NCBI GenBank assembly: GCA_041650055.1
Contig: JBAZLV010000003.1
Location: forward strand, 60,628 to 124,627
Length of the DNA: 64,000 nucleotides
Reading direction: 5' to 3'
From: JBAZLV01 sp041650055
GTDB lineage: Bacteria; Nitrospirota; UBA9217
The position numbers and the translations under genes are program-made. Each line of letters opens with the position of its first letter. Position 1 is the stretch's first letter. The notes beneath the pieces were generated by a model, which saw only the letters and a list, made by a program, of their open reading frames with translations, searched no databases and had not been told where the DNA came from. This document shows, in pieces, positions 41,236 through 49,369 of the stretch.

Positions 41236-41772
41236 ATGACTCCCGGGACAAAACGCGGTTATAAACTAACCTACAAGAAAAAACCACAGACAACGGATTC
41301 CTATATTTCCCGAAAAGGACAAGCAAAGATTTTATTATGTGAGGCCTGCAATGATGTGTACATGAATAAACGATGGTATCATGACAACAACCTCTCAGAA
41401 CAAGCGGCACAGAATCCGGAAACTGTGAAAGTTATCTGTCCAGCGGATCAAAAAATACGAGACGACTTTCCCGGCGGCATTGTGACGCTGCGGGGAAGTT
41501 ATGTTCGCTCGCACAAGGATGCCTTGTTGCAGCTTGTTAAAAACGAGGAGGAACGTGCGCGAGGATTAAATCCTTTGGAGCGGATCATATCTATCAAAGA
41601 GCATGGAAATGGCGAGGTTGTTATCACTACGACAAATGAGAAAATGGCTCAGCGCATCGGGAGGGCGATCAACAAGGCGTTTCACGGGGAAGTTTCCTAT
41701 CGATGGTCGCATGACACGAAGCTGGTACGGGTGGATTGGAAGAGAGAAGAGGATAAAAGCAAGGTCGAGTAA
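41236..41772 (+). CDS. BCAM0308/NMD3-like small protein
   Basis: 178 residues. A CEACND motif near residue 35 and a later lone Cys (VICPADQKI) suggest a partial metal site. The C-terminal half, ERIISIKEHGNGEVVITTTNEKMAQRIGRAINKAF, has the pattern of a small alpha/beta domain, and KRGYKLTYKKKPQTTDSYIS at the start is basic. I associate it with BCAM0308-type conserved hypothetical proteins from memory. Function is unknown. AGGAGG precedes the ATG. Confidence 0.6.
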   Translation: MTPGTKRGYKLTYKKKPQTTDSYISRKGQAKILLCEACNDVYMNKRWYHDNNLSEQAAQNPETVKVICPADQKIRDDFPGGIVTLRGSYVRSHKDALLQLVKNEEERARGLNPLERIISIKEHGNGEVVITTTNEKMAQRIGRAINKAFHGEVSYRWSHDTKLVRVDWKREEDKSKVE

Positions 41773-41786
41773 AAAGGCCAAGTTCG

Positions 41787-42770
41787 TTAAGTTCCCTTTT
41801 CAAAAAAAGCAGTGGACCGTTCTTGTGCTTCAGCCATACTCGTACTGGACTGGACTCTGGAGGCCAGGTAATGACCAAATTTATAATTTTGGGCAAAATA
41901 ATGGGTGAATTGCTTAAGCCTGCCCAGTCGGTACTCTGGCCGGAAAAGTTCAGTCAGGAGATCGATAAAGCAGCCGTACATCGCCGGCAAAGACACTGCT
42001 GGTTCCTCAATTTCGTAGCCATATATATCCCGTGCAATTTCCGCAAACAGCCAGGGTTTTATCACTGCGCCGCGGCCGAGCATCAGGCCGTCGGCTCCTG
42101 AAATACGCAGGCATTGTTCTGCATCCTGAACAGAGAATATCCCGCCATTGGCAATGACTGGAATATTGATCCAGTCCTTCACCTTAGAAATATACTCCCA
42201 TCGCGGATTTCTTACAAAAGACTCCTCTTTAAGACGGGCGTGAATTGAGAGCATATCAATGCCCTCGTTTTCAAGCATGGTGCAAAAAGTTTTTAGTTTG
42301 TTTTCTTCTAAATCAATGCCGAGCCGGATTTTTGCGGAGAGAGGCAGTGGAGTACGTTTCCTTGCTTCGGCCACGATAAGGCGCACCACCTTCGGCTGTT
42401 CCATCAGACTGAAACCCGCGCCGAACTTGCCGATGGCTCGGGCTGGACAGCCCATGTTCAGATCAATAGCATCAGCCTTCAGCTCATGAAGCTTCTCTAT
42501 GGCCGGGGCCAATTCTTCAACGGTAGAGACCAAGAGCTGATAGGAAAGCGGTTTTTCCAAATCAGTTCTGATCAGAAAAGGAGAGACTCGAGGGCTTTCT
42601 TTAGGCAGCCTTCTTGTTGAGAGCATTTCCGTGGAACCGAGACCGATTCCGCCAAAACCGAATATGATCTGCCTGAGCGCGCTGTGGGTAAGGCCCACCA
42701 TCGGCGCCAGAAGCAAAGGCGGGTTGATTTGAAGATTTCGAACGTGGATTTGTCGGAGAGGGGTCTGCAT
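41787..42770 (-). CDS. dus: tRNA-dihydrouridine synthase
   Basis: 327 residues, an FMN enzyme that reduces uridines in tRNA. The motifs are LLLAPMVGLTHSALR near the start, DLNMGCPARAIGKFGAG with the catalytic cysteine, AKIRLGIDL, and VIANGGIFSVQDA then GLMLGRGAVIKPW. The ATG at 42770 was chosen; an upstream TTG at 42815 extends the frame by 15 codons without ribosome site. Subfamily (DusA/B/C) is not decided. Convergent with the gene at 41772. Confidence 0.9.
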   Translation of the reverse strand: MQTPLRQIHVRNLQINPPLLLAPMVGLTHSALRQIIFGFGGIGLGSTEMLSTRRLPKESPRVSPFLIRTDLEKPLSYQLLVSTVEELAPAIEKLHELKADAIDLNMGCPARAIGKFGAGFSLMEQPKVVRLIVAEARKRTPLPLSAKIRLGIDLEENKLKTFCTMLENEGIDMLSIHARLKEESFVRNPRWEYISKVKDWINIPVIANGGIFSVQDAEQCLRISGADGLMLGRGAVIKPWLFAEIARDIYGYEIEEPAVSLPAMYGCFIDLLTELFRPEYRLGRLKQFTHYFAQNYKFGHYLASRVQSSTSMAEAQERSTAFFEKGT

Positions 42771-42922
42771 GTGTTGTGAGTCAAAAACTTTACCAGAAAA
42801 CAAAGGGGATATCAAATTAAAAGGCTTGTGTGCATCTTGCGTTTGAATATTATTTCAGACTATAAACAGAGGAGGGAGAGAACGAAGAAACATTTTTAGA
42901 GGCATACCACTTTCATATCGAT

Positions 42923-43369
42923 CTATAACACTGTGTGTTTTAATAGCGCTATTGTTTTTGAATCCTGCTCTCCGTTAAAGTACTTATCCAGAACCTTAAT
43001 AAATAGGGAATTGGAACCTTCCACACAAGCAAACAAGGTCATGCACGATTTGAATTTTATATCATCTGGATGACCAAAGATTTGTGAGATTGATTTTCCT
43101 TCAACAACAAGAACCAGTTCCGAGCATTCTATGAGGCGCATCCCGAGAATCGGATGGTTAAGATAGTGTTCGGCTTCTTGAATGCTTTTTATCGCATAGT
43201 AGTTTGAAGTTGTACTCTGTGCCAATCCTTCAATCTGCGGGAAAATAAACCACATCCAATGAGATTGTTTCTTGCCGTTTCTCAATTCTTGGAGAACGTT
43301 GTCATATATGTTTTCTTGAGCAGTTATGAAGCGGTGTAATTGAAATGGGTCATTATCATGGTTCTTCAT
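42923..43369 (-). CDS. DUF1810 protein
   Basis: 148 residues with the DUF1810 pattern: DPFQLHRFITAQENIYDNVL, then KQSHWMWFIFPQIEGLAQS and NHPILGMRLIECSELV. The HWMWFIFPQ core is strongly characteristic. Function is not established. It lies 12 bp downstream of the HNH gene on the same strand, so the two may form one unit inserted between dus and the dcw promoter. Confidence 0.88.
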   Translation of the reverse strand: MKNHDNDPFQLHRFITAQENIYDNVLQELRNGKKQSHWMWFIFPQIEGLAQSTTSNYYAIKSIQEAEHYLNHPILGMRLIECSELVLVVEGKSISQIFGHPDDIKFKSCMTLFACVEGSNSLFIKVLDKYFNGEQDSKTIALLKHTVL

Positions 43370-43381
43370 ACGGGTAAAAGG

Positions 43382-43693
43382 CTAGGTTTCTGAGCTCTCT
43401 TTTTTTAAAGATGCTAGGTATTCCTCCCATTCAATCGGAAGGAGATATTTCTTTTTGTTGTTGCATTCCTTGCAGGAAGGGACCAGGTTAGCATGCACAG
43501 ACTTACCTCCCCGTGCAAGCGGGATCAGGTGATCCATGGTCAGTTCGCCGGGCTTGAATTTGCTCCCGCAATAATAGCAGATTCCCGTTGATCGCTTCCG
43601 TTTCCACCACGAAGAATCCCGCAGTTCCCGAGCTTTTGCTTTTTCACGCTTTATATAGGATTCATCAACCGAGATAAAAAAATCTTTATTCAT
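43382..43693 (-). CDS. HNH endonuclease-like protein
   Basis: 103 residues: a basic N-terminus, then an HNH/beta-beta-alpha-metal nuclease core with zinc-binding CYYCGSKF and SCKECNN around the catalytic TMDHLIPLARGGKSV and NLVPSC. Such small free-standing HNH proteins occur in phages, mobile elements and defence loci, as well as alone. Its partner DUF1810 gene follows. Divergent from mraZ; the 43694-43794 interval holds no further ORF. Confidence 0.85.
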   Translation of the reverse strand: MNKDFFISVDESYIKREKAKARELRDSSWWKRKRSTGICYYCGSKFKPGELTMDHLIPLARGGKSVHANLVPSCKECNNKKKYLLPIEWEEYLASLKKESSET

Positions 43694-43794
43694 GGTTTTT
43701 CACTATACTTTTTTTACGTTTTTTTGTCATCAGAAATATTCATGCTTGAATAGGTCATCCCACCTCGTAAGCTCTCAAAAATTCAATATTTTCC

Positions 43795-43823
43795 TTGACA
43801 ATGCTTTGTACGATATATATACT
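43795..43823 (+). promoter_or_regulatory. sigma-70 promoter of the dcw cluster
   Basis: TTGACA (43795-43800), 17-bp spacer, TATACT (43818-43823): near-perfect consensus, 53 bases before the mraZ ATG. Confidence 0.85.
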
Positions 43824-43834
43824 TTGCCCAGCAG

Positions 43835-43860
43835 GTGGTATATAGTGGGAAACGGTGGGA
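43835..43860 (+). promoter_or_regulatory. MraZ-binding boxes
   Basis: GTGGTA, GTGGGA and GTGGGA start at 43835-43855 with exactly 10-bp spacing, just after the -10 box. This matches known MraZ operators of tandem TGGGN repeats, so MraZ probably represses its own cluster here. Confidence 0.8.
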
Positions 43861-43875
43861 TCAAAGAGGAGAAGT

Positions 43876-44310
43876 ATGTTTCGAGGCAGTTTTGAACATA
43901 CCGTTGATGTAAAAGGCCGAGTAAGCATGCCGTCACGGTTCCGTGAGATTATTACGGACCATTATGATGGAAAACTTATTCTGGCTATGGATTATGACCG
44001 CTGTCTTACCGTGTATCCGCTTCAGGAGTGGGAGCAGCTTGAAGAAAAAATCAAAACCCTTCCTATGATGAAACAAGAAGTAAAAGATTTCAGGCGATTT
44101 TTACTTTCATCTGCAACAGAATGTGAATTGGACAAACAAGGAAGAATACTGCTCCCTCCTGTGCACCGCGAACATGCAGGGATATCAAAAAATGTGGTGT
44201 TTGTTGGAATTATCGAGAAGGTCGAAATCTGGGATGCAGGATCATGGAAGACAAGGAATTCTCAACATGGCGATACGATCGGCAATGCACTTGCCGCACT
44301 GGGACTATGA
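43876..44310 (+). CDS. mraZ: transcriptional regulator MraZ
   Basis: 144 residues with two SpoVT/AbrB-like DNA-binding halves: MFRGSFEHTVDVKGRVSMPS and ECELDKQGRILLPPVHREHA, each with the G-R-hydrophobic-x-x-P pattern. It self-regulates the dcw operon in studied bacteria. The ATG at 43876 after AGAGGAG gives the usual MFRGSFEH start; an earlier in-frame start would fall inside the binding boxes. The STAS gene starts 1 base after its stop. Confidence 0.93.
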   Translation: MFRGSFEHTVDVKGRVSMPSRFREIITDHYDGKLILAMDYDRCLTVYPLQEWEQLEEKIKTLPMMKQEVKDFRRFLLSSATECELDKQGRILLPPVHREHAGISKNVVFVGIIEKVEIWDAGSWKTRNSQHGDTIGNALAALGL

Positions 44311-44311
44311 T

Positions 44312-44671
44312 ATGGATTCAAAGATCAAAGTATATCAGATGAACCTGGAAGGCGAAATCGATGCTCTGAAAATGGACGAGATCAGCAAAGTCGTCGGGCA
44401 ATTGATTAAAGGTGAAATGTACGGTCTGATTTTGAATTTTGAATCGGTCGAGCACATTCATTTTACGATTCTTCCTGCACTCGTTGAAGAGAAAAAACGG
44501 ATTCAGTCGTTTGGCGGCGATATGCGGCTTGCGGGCTTGTCAGATTATATAAAAAATATTTTCCGCACAACAAGCGTGCTTGAAGAATTTCAGGTATATG
44601 ATACGGTGCAGCAGGCCGCGAAGAGCTTCGGTGGTTCAAAACCCATAACTAATCTGCCGCTTGGATTATGA
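44312..44671 (+). CDS. STAS-domain protein within the dcw cluster
   Basis: 119 residues with the anti-sigma-factor-antagonist (STAS) fold: KVYQMNLEGEIDALKMDEIS, GLILNFESVEHIHFTILPAL and the C-terminal DTVQQAAKSFGG. The DSSG-type phosphorylation loop is changed to HFTI, with a Thr where the regulatory Ser usually stands. It may therefore bind partners without the classical Ser switch. The ATG is 1 base after mraZ and rsmH starts 21 bp downstream, so it is part of the operon. No kinase or anti-sigma gene is adjacent. Its role in division is unknown. Confidence 0.8.
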   Translation: MDSKIKVYQMNLEGEIDALKMDEISKVVGQLIKGEMYGLILNFESVEHIHFTILPALVEEKKRIQSFGGDMRLAGLSDYIKNIFRTTSVLEEFQVYDTVQQAAKSFGGSKPITNLPLGL

Positions 44672-44692
44672 GTACGAAAAATGTAGGACGCA

Positions 44693-45655
44693 GTGAATGA
44701 AATCCGCCATACTCCGGTTCTGCTCCAGGAGGCAGTTGATCTGCTCGCGCCTCATCCAGGCGGTGTTTACCTCGATGGAACCCTAGGAGCCGGCGGACAT
44801 GCAGAAGAAATTCTAAGGCGTTCTGCGCCGGACAGTGTCCTTATCGGACTCGATCAAGATGCCGAAGCTGTTGACCGGTGTCGAATTCGCCTTTTGCCAT
44901 ACGGCAACCGCGTTATTCTTCGGCAGGCGAATTTCAAGGACATGGCGGAGATTCTTGCAGAGCTTGGGTGCGAAGCAGTAGACGGCGTGCTTCTTGATCT
45001 TGGCGTTTCCTGGTTTCACCTGAGGACCGCAGAGCGGGGATTCAGTTTTCTGCTCGACGGTCCATTGGATATGCGTATGGACCAGCGCGGTCAACAGACT
45101 GCAGCAGATCTGGTGAACACCCTCTCCCGTGATGAGCTGGCGAAGATACTGTATGAGTACGGTGAAGAACGCAAGGCGGGTGCAATAGCGAGGGCGATAG
45201 AACAGGCACGGACCCGTGAATCGATCACAAAAACGGTTCAGCTTGCGAATATTGTTGCACGGGTGTTTCCTTCCTCCTGGCCCCGTCATATGCATCCCGC
45301 CACGCGGACGTTTCAGGCTCTTCGGATTGCTGTCAATAAGGAACTTGAATCTCTGGAAGAGGGCTTGCAGCACGGCATACACATACTCAAGCCGGGAGGC
45401 CGTTTTTCCGTTATTACGTTTCATTCATTGGAAGACCGCATCGTAAAGCGGGCATTTGCGGAAGCTGTGCAACGCTGCGTCTGTCCCCCGAAGCTGCCGG
45501 TTTGTTCCTGTAATAAAAAACAGGAATTGATTCTCGTGACGCGAAAAGCGGTGAAACCCAGCCCTGAAGAAGTACAGGATAATCCGGCGGCTCGCAGTGC
45601 AAAATTGAGAGTCGCTGAAAAAGTAAAGAATGCAATGCGAGCGGAATCAGCATGA
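44693..45655 (+). CDS. rsmH: 16S rRNA (cytosine-1402-N4) methyltransferase
   Basis: 320 residues (old name mraW). The SAM-binding motif is GGVYLDGTLGAGGHAEEIL, followed by GVLLDLGVSWFHLRTAERGFSF, FQALRIAVNKELESLE and ITFHSLEDRIVK. It starts at GTG 44693 with AGGACG upstream. It overlaps ftsL by 4 bp. Typical place in dcw clusters, here with a STAS gene interposed after mraZ. Confidence 0.95.
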   Translation: MNEIRHTPVLLQEAVDLLAPHPGGVYLDGTLGAGGHAEEILRRSAPDSVLIGLDQDAEAVDRCRIRLLPYGNRVILRQANFKDMAEILAELGCEAVDGVLLDLGVSWFHLRTAERGFSFLLDGPLDMRMDQRGQQTAADLVNTLSRDELAKILYEYGEERKAGAIARAIEQARTRESITKTVQLANIVARVFPSSWPRHMHPATRTFQALRIAVNKELESLEEGLQHGIHILKPGGRFSVITFHSLEDRIVKRAFAEAVQRCVCPPKLPVCSCNKKQELILVTRKAVKPSPEEVQDNPAARSAKLRVAEKVKNAMRAESA

Positions 45656-46017
45656 ACACTCGAGTAAGTCATATAGGATCACTGGTGTTTGAGCAGAGCA
45701 AGCGCGGAAACATTCGCCGGGTTATTGCCGTACTCGTTATCGTTGCATGCCTGATGCTGTATGTTGCCGGAAAAGTGAATATTGTTCGGCTCGGATATAA
45801 CATTGAGACGCTTGAAAAGGAAAAAAACGAACTGGAACGGGAGAATCGCGCTCTCCTTATAGAGACTTCCATGCTGATGTCCGCAGCCCGGATAGAAGAG
45901 ATCGCGATAAAACGTCTTGGAATGGTCAGGCCTGCAAAAGAGAACATCGTGGTTGTAAGGAAAACCGGAAAAGAAACCACGGACGGAAAGAATCGTTCCG
46001 GGAAAAGCGGAAAATGA
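45652..46017 (+). CDS. ftsL: cell division protein FtsL-like
   Basis: 121 residues: short cytoplasmic N-terminus, one membrane segment (VIAVLVIVACLMLYVAG), then a leucine-zipper-like coiled coil (LEKEKNELERENRALLIETS). The C-terminus is basic. It forms the FtsQLB subcomplex at the septum. FtsL is weakly conserved, but position between rsmH and ftsI, size and topology agree. The ATG overlaps the rsmH stop (ATGA). Confidence 0.88.
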   Translation: MNTRVSHIGSLVFEQSKRGNIRRVIAVLVIVACLMLYVAGKVNIVRLGYNIETLEKEKNELERENRALLIETSMLMSAARIEEIAIKRLGMVRPAKENIVVVRKTGKETTDGKNRSGKSGK

Positions 46018-46055
46018 TAATAGCCCGAGTTTTTTGGTACGGAGCGTAGGGAATC

Positions 46056-47783
46056 ATGGAACGACGGGGAAGAATTCTTGTACTCGTGTTTTTGCTGGGA
46101 ATTGGTTTCGCTCTGATTGCCCTGCGGCTGGTCTATCTTCAGGTGTATCAGCGGGGACCCCTTTCTGCGCGTGCTGAACGGCAACAAGAGCGCGTGGTAA
46201 CGATAGAGCCGAAACGGGGCACGATCTATGATCGCATGAGGCGTGAACTGGCAGTCAGTCTTGATGTTGACTCGGTCTATGGCGTCCCATCAGGAACAGA
46301 AGACCCGCATGCCGTCGCATCCAAACTCGCCCGTATCCTTCAGGAAGATCCAAAATCACTCGAACGGAGGCTTGCCGGCGACAAACATTTTGTCTGGCTC
46401 AGCCGAAAGGTTGATCCAGGCAAAACAGAAAAGGTCAGAGAACTGGGCTACCGGGAAATCGGGATCCGGCTTGAACCAAAACGATTTTACCCGAACAAAA
46501 CTCTGGCGGGTCCTCTTCTTGGTTTCACGAGTCTGGACAACAAGGGTCTTGAAGGTCTTGAATACACCTACGACAAGATTTTGAAAGGCGTTCCGGGCTG
46601 GATTCTTGCGGAAAAGGATGCTGTAGGGAGAACCGTTTTCCCTGGCGGGCACGGCCTCCAATACCGGATGCCCAAACCGGGAAATGACATTGTTCTGACG
46701 ATTGACGAAGTGATTCAGCACATTGCGGACAAGGAAATTGATGCGGCGCTTATGAGCAACCGCGCCAAGGGAGGCGTCTGCATTGTGATGGATCCCCGGA
46801 CAGGCGAAATCCTCGCGATTTCGGTCCGGACTACAGTCTCAGGCAGGACTTTCAATCCGAATGAGCCGAAGAGATATAAACCTGGCGAGTGGAGAAACAG
46901 GGCAGTAACCGATGCATTCGAACCCGGCTCTATTTTCAAACCGATTATCGCTGCTGCTGCGCTCGAAGAACGGGTCGTGCATCCGCTCGAGCGATTTGAT
47001 TGTTCTGCAGGATTGATTCAGCTGGCAGACCGGACTGTGCATGATGATGAAAGAAACGGAGTACTGACCTTTACGGACGTGATTGCCAAATCAAGCAACG
47101 TCGGTACCATAAAAGTTGCGATGCGGCTCGGCAAGGAACGGTTTGCAAAGTATATAACCGCTTTCGGATTTGGGAAGAAAACCGGGATTGATGTTCCCGG
47201 AGAGATCACTGGGCTGTTGAAAGATGTGGGAGACTGGTCAGGCGTGTCGCTCGGTTTTATTGCGATCGGACAAGAGATCGGCGTTACTCCGATTCAGATG
47301 GCTTCGGCGTATTGTGTTCTTGCGAATGGCGGCGTCCTGATGAAGCCATATCTTGTATCGCAGATTATTGCCCGGGAGGGGAGCGAAGGGCAGCGATTCA
47401 GGCCGGAGCCTGTTGGACGTATTCTGAATGAAACAACCACTGCAAAATTAAATAAAATACTTCAACGGGTAATTGAAACGGGGACGGGTCAGAAAGCAAA
47501 GCCGACCGGATATACTGCGGCCGGGAAAACAGGCACAGCGCAGAAGGTCGATTTCAAAACAAAACGCTATTCTAAAAAGGACTATGTCAGCTCCTTTGCA
47601 GGATTTGTCCCGGCACGGTCACCTCGTCTGGTGGTTCTCGTCATGATTGATAGTCCTGCGGGAAGCATTTACGGAGGAAGCGTTGCTGCTCCGGTATTCA
47701 AAACAGTTGCGGAACAGAGTCTTGCGTATCTTCAGGTGCCGCCTGATGATGTGGAAGGAAAAATGCTTCTGGTGAACCGATGA
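46056..47783 (+). CDS. ftsI: septal penicillin-binding protein (FtsI/PBP3)
   Basis: 575-residue transpeptidase with one N-terminal membrane anchor (ILVLVFLLGIGFALIALRLV). The class B PBP pedestal begins ERVVTIEPKRGTIYDRMR. Active-site motifs are FEPGSIFKPI (SxxK), KSSNVG (SxN) and AAGKTGTAQKV (KTG). No PASTA domain follows, so it is FtsI- rather than SpoVD-like. It crosslinks septal peptidoglycan with FtsW. murE overlaps its stop by 4 bp. Confidence 0.95.
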   Translation: MERRGRILVLVFLLGIGFALIALRLVYLQVYQRGPLSARAERQQERVVTIEPKRGTIYDRMRRELAVSLDVDSVYGVPSGTEDPHAVASKLARILQEDPKSLERRLAGDKHFVWLSRKVDPGKTEKVRELGYREIGIRLEPKRFYPNKTLAGPLLGFTSLDNKGLEGLEYTYDKILKGVPGWILAEKDAVGRTVFPGGHGLQYRMPKPGNDIVLTIDEVIQHIADKEIDAALMSNRAKGGVCIVMDPRTGEILAISVRTTVSGRTFNPNEPKRYKPGEWRNRAVTDAFEPGSIFKPIIAAAALEERVVHPLERFDCSAGLIQLADRTVHDDERNGVLTFTDVIAKSSNVGTIKVAMRLGKERFAKYITAFGFGKKTGIDVPGEITGLLKDVGDWSGVSLGFIAIGQEIGVTPIQMASAYCVLANGGVLMKPYLVSQIIAREGSEGQRFRPEPVGRILNETTTAKLNKILQRVIETGTGQKAKPTGYTAAGKTGTAQKVDFKTKRYSKKDYVSSFAGFVPARSPRLVVLVMIDSPAGSIYGGSVAAPVFKTVAEQSLAYLQVPPDDVEGKMLLVNR

Positions 47784-49297
47784 AACTCGGAACTTTATTG
47801 ACAGCGCTTGAGATGGAGAAAAATCCTCTGTCCGACGCATACGATCTCGAGGTGCGGGACATTGCGTATGATTCCCGGGTGGTACAACCGGGTTCCCTGT
47901 TTGTGGCCGTGCGAGGATTTCAGTCGGACGGCCATCAGTTTATTCCGGATGCAGAACAAAAGGGCGCTGCAGCAATTATTGCGGAAAGAACATCTGCAAA
48001 ATCCGGAAAAGCGCCGCTGCTCGTGGTTCAGGATTCCCGGCGTGCGCTTGCTCTTCTTGCGACCGCCTTTTACGGACAGCCATCGCAGAAATTGAAATTG
48101 ATCGGGATCACGGGAACAAATGGGAAAACCACCACGACCTATCTTGTGAAATCAATTATCGAAACAGCAGGCCGGAAAACCGGGCTTATCGGTACGATTG
48201 ATTACCGTATCGGTGAGCGAGTATACCCTGCACCGAATACAACACCTGAGTCGCTTGACCTTCAACGGCTGCTTGCGGAAATGGTGGACTATGGTGCTGA
48301 GTATTGTGTGATGGAAGTTTCATCGCATGCGTTAGAACTTGGAAGGATCCAAGGCTGCACGTTCGCGGTTGCTGGTTTTACGAATTTAACCCAGGACCAT
48401 CTTGATTTTCATACAACCATGGAAGCGTATCTTGCTGCGAAGCTCAAACTCTTCACATCTCTTTCCGAAGAGGTTTTTGCGGTCATTAATAAGGATGATC
48501 CGAATTCAGAAACCTTGATTCGGCTGACTCGTGCAAAAAAATTTACCACTGGTTTTTCAGACGATGCAGATATTCGCCCGGCAGGAACAATCAATCATGA
48601 TTTGAACGGGCTTTCTTTTCCCGTTCACATTCCAGGCGGGACTATCATCCTAGAGTCGCCGCTCATCGGAAAACATAACGTTTACAATATTCTGACGGCA
48701 ATCGGTATTGCGCATGCCTTGGGATTTACGAGCGAACAGATCTGTACAGGAATACGCACGATGCAGGCGGTTCCTGGCAGGATGGAAAAAATAAACGAAG
48801 GCCAGGCATACGGTGTTCTGGTTGATTATGCGCATACTGAGGATGCTCTTGTACGGCTTCTAGAGGCTGTCCGAGAAATTACTGAAAAGCGGGTGATTAC
48901 GGTGTTTGGGTGTGGGGGAGATCGCGACCGCAGCAAACGGCCAAAGATGGGCAAAGCAGCTATCACGGGAAGTGATGTCGTTATTGTAACGTCTGATAAC
49001 CCCCGATCCGAAGATCCGCTCGCCATTATCCGGGAAATTGAACAGGGGATGGCCGGCATTGGTATAAAGACCGAGTACAAGGATCCCGTAGTGGCGATTT
49101 CCGGTAAAAAACCATATTATGTTCTGCCCGACCGGCAAGAAGCCATAGCTGCTGCAATACGAATGGCAATGCCAGGAGACATTATCGTGCTGGCTGGAAA
49201 AGGGCATGAAACGTACCAGATCATCGGATCAAACAAGATGCCGTTTGACGACCGCGAAGCAGCACGGCAGGAGATCAGAAAGAATCAAAGAAGATGA
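47780..49297 (+). CDS. murE: UDP-MurNAc-tripeptide synthetase (meso-DAP adding)
   Basis: 505 residues. The ATP loop is GITGTNGKTTTTYLVK; the carbamylated-lysine region is NKDDPNSE-adjacent, and the substrate-selecting motif is SDNPRSEDP, whose DNPR sequence marks meso-diaminopimelate specificity. That supports a diderm wall. The start ATG overlaps the ftsI stop. murF follows after 72 bp by the preferred start. Confidence 0.96.
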   Translation: MKLGTLLTALEMEKNPLSDAYDLEVRDIAYDSRVVQPGSLFVAVRGFQSDGHQFIPDAEQKGAAAIIAERTSAKSGKAPLLVVQDSRRALALLATAFYGQPSQKLKLIGITGTNGKTTTTYLVKSIIETAGRKTGLIGTIDYRIGERVYPAPNTTPESLDLQRLLAEMVDYGAEYCVMEVSSHALELGRIQGCTFAVAGFTNLTQDHLDFHTTMEAYLAAKLKLFTSLSEEVFAVINKDDPNSETLIRLTRAKKFTTGFSDDADIRPAGTINHDLNGLSFPVHIPGGTIILESPLIGKHNVYNILTAIGIAHALGFTSEQICTGIRTMQAVPGRMEKINEGQAYGVLVDYAHTEDALVRLLEAVREITEKRVITVFGCGGDRDRSKRPKMGKAAITGSDVVIVTSDNPRSEDPLAIIREIEQGMAGIGIKTEYKDPVVAISGKKPYYVLPDRQEAIAAAIRMAMPGDIIVLAGKGHETYQIIGSNKMPFDDREAARQEIRKNQRR

Positions 49298-49369
49298 TGC
49301 ATCATGACAAGACAACCGGTTCTTCTCGAAAGATCATGCACTGCGCATTCTTTTTCCTCGGAGTGCGCT

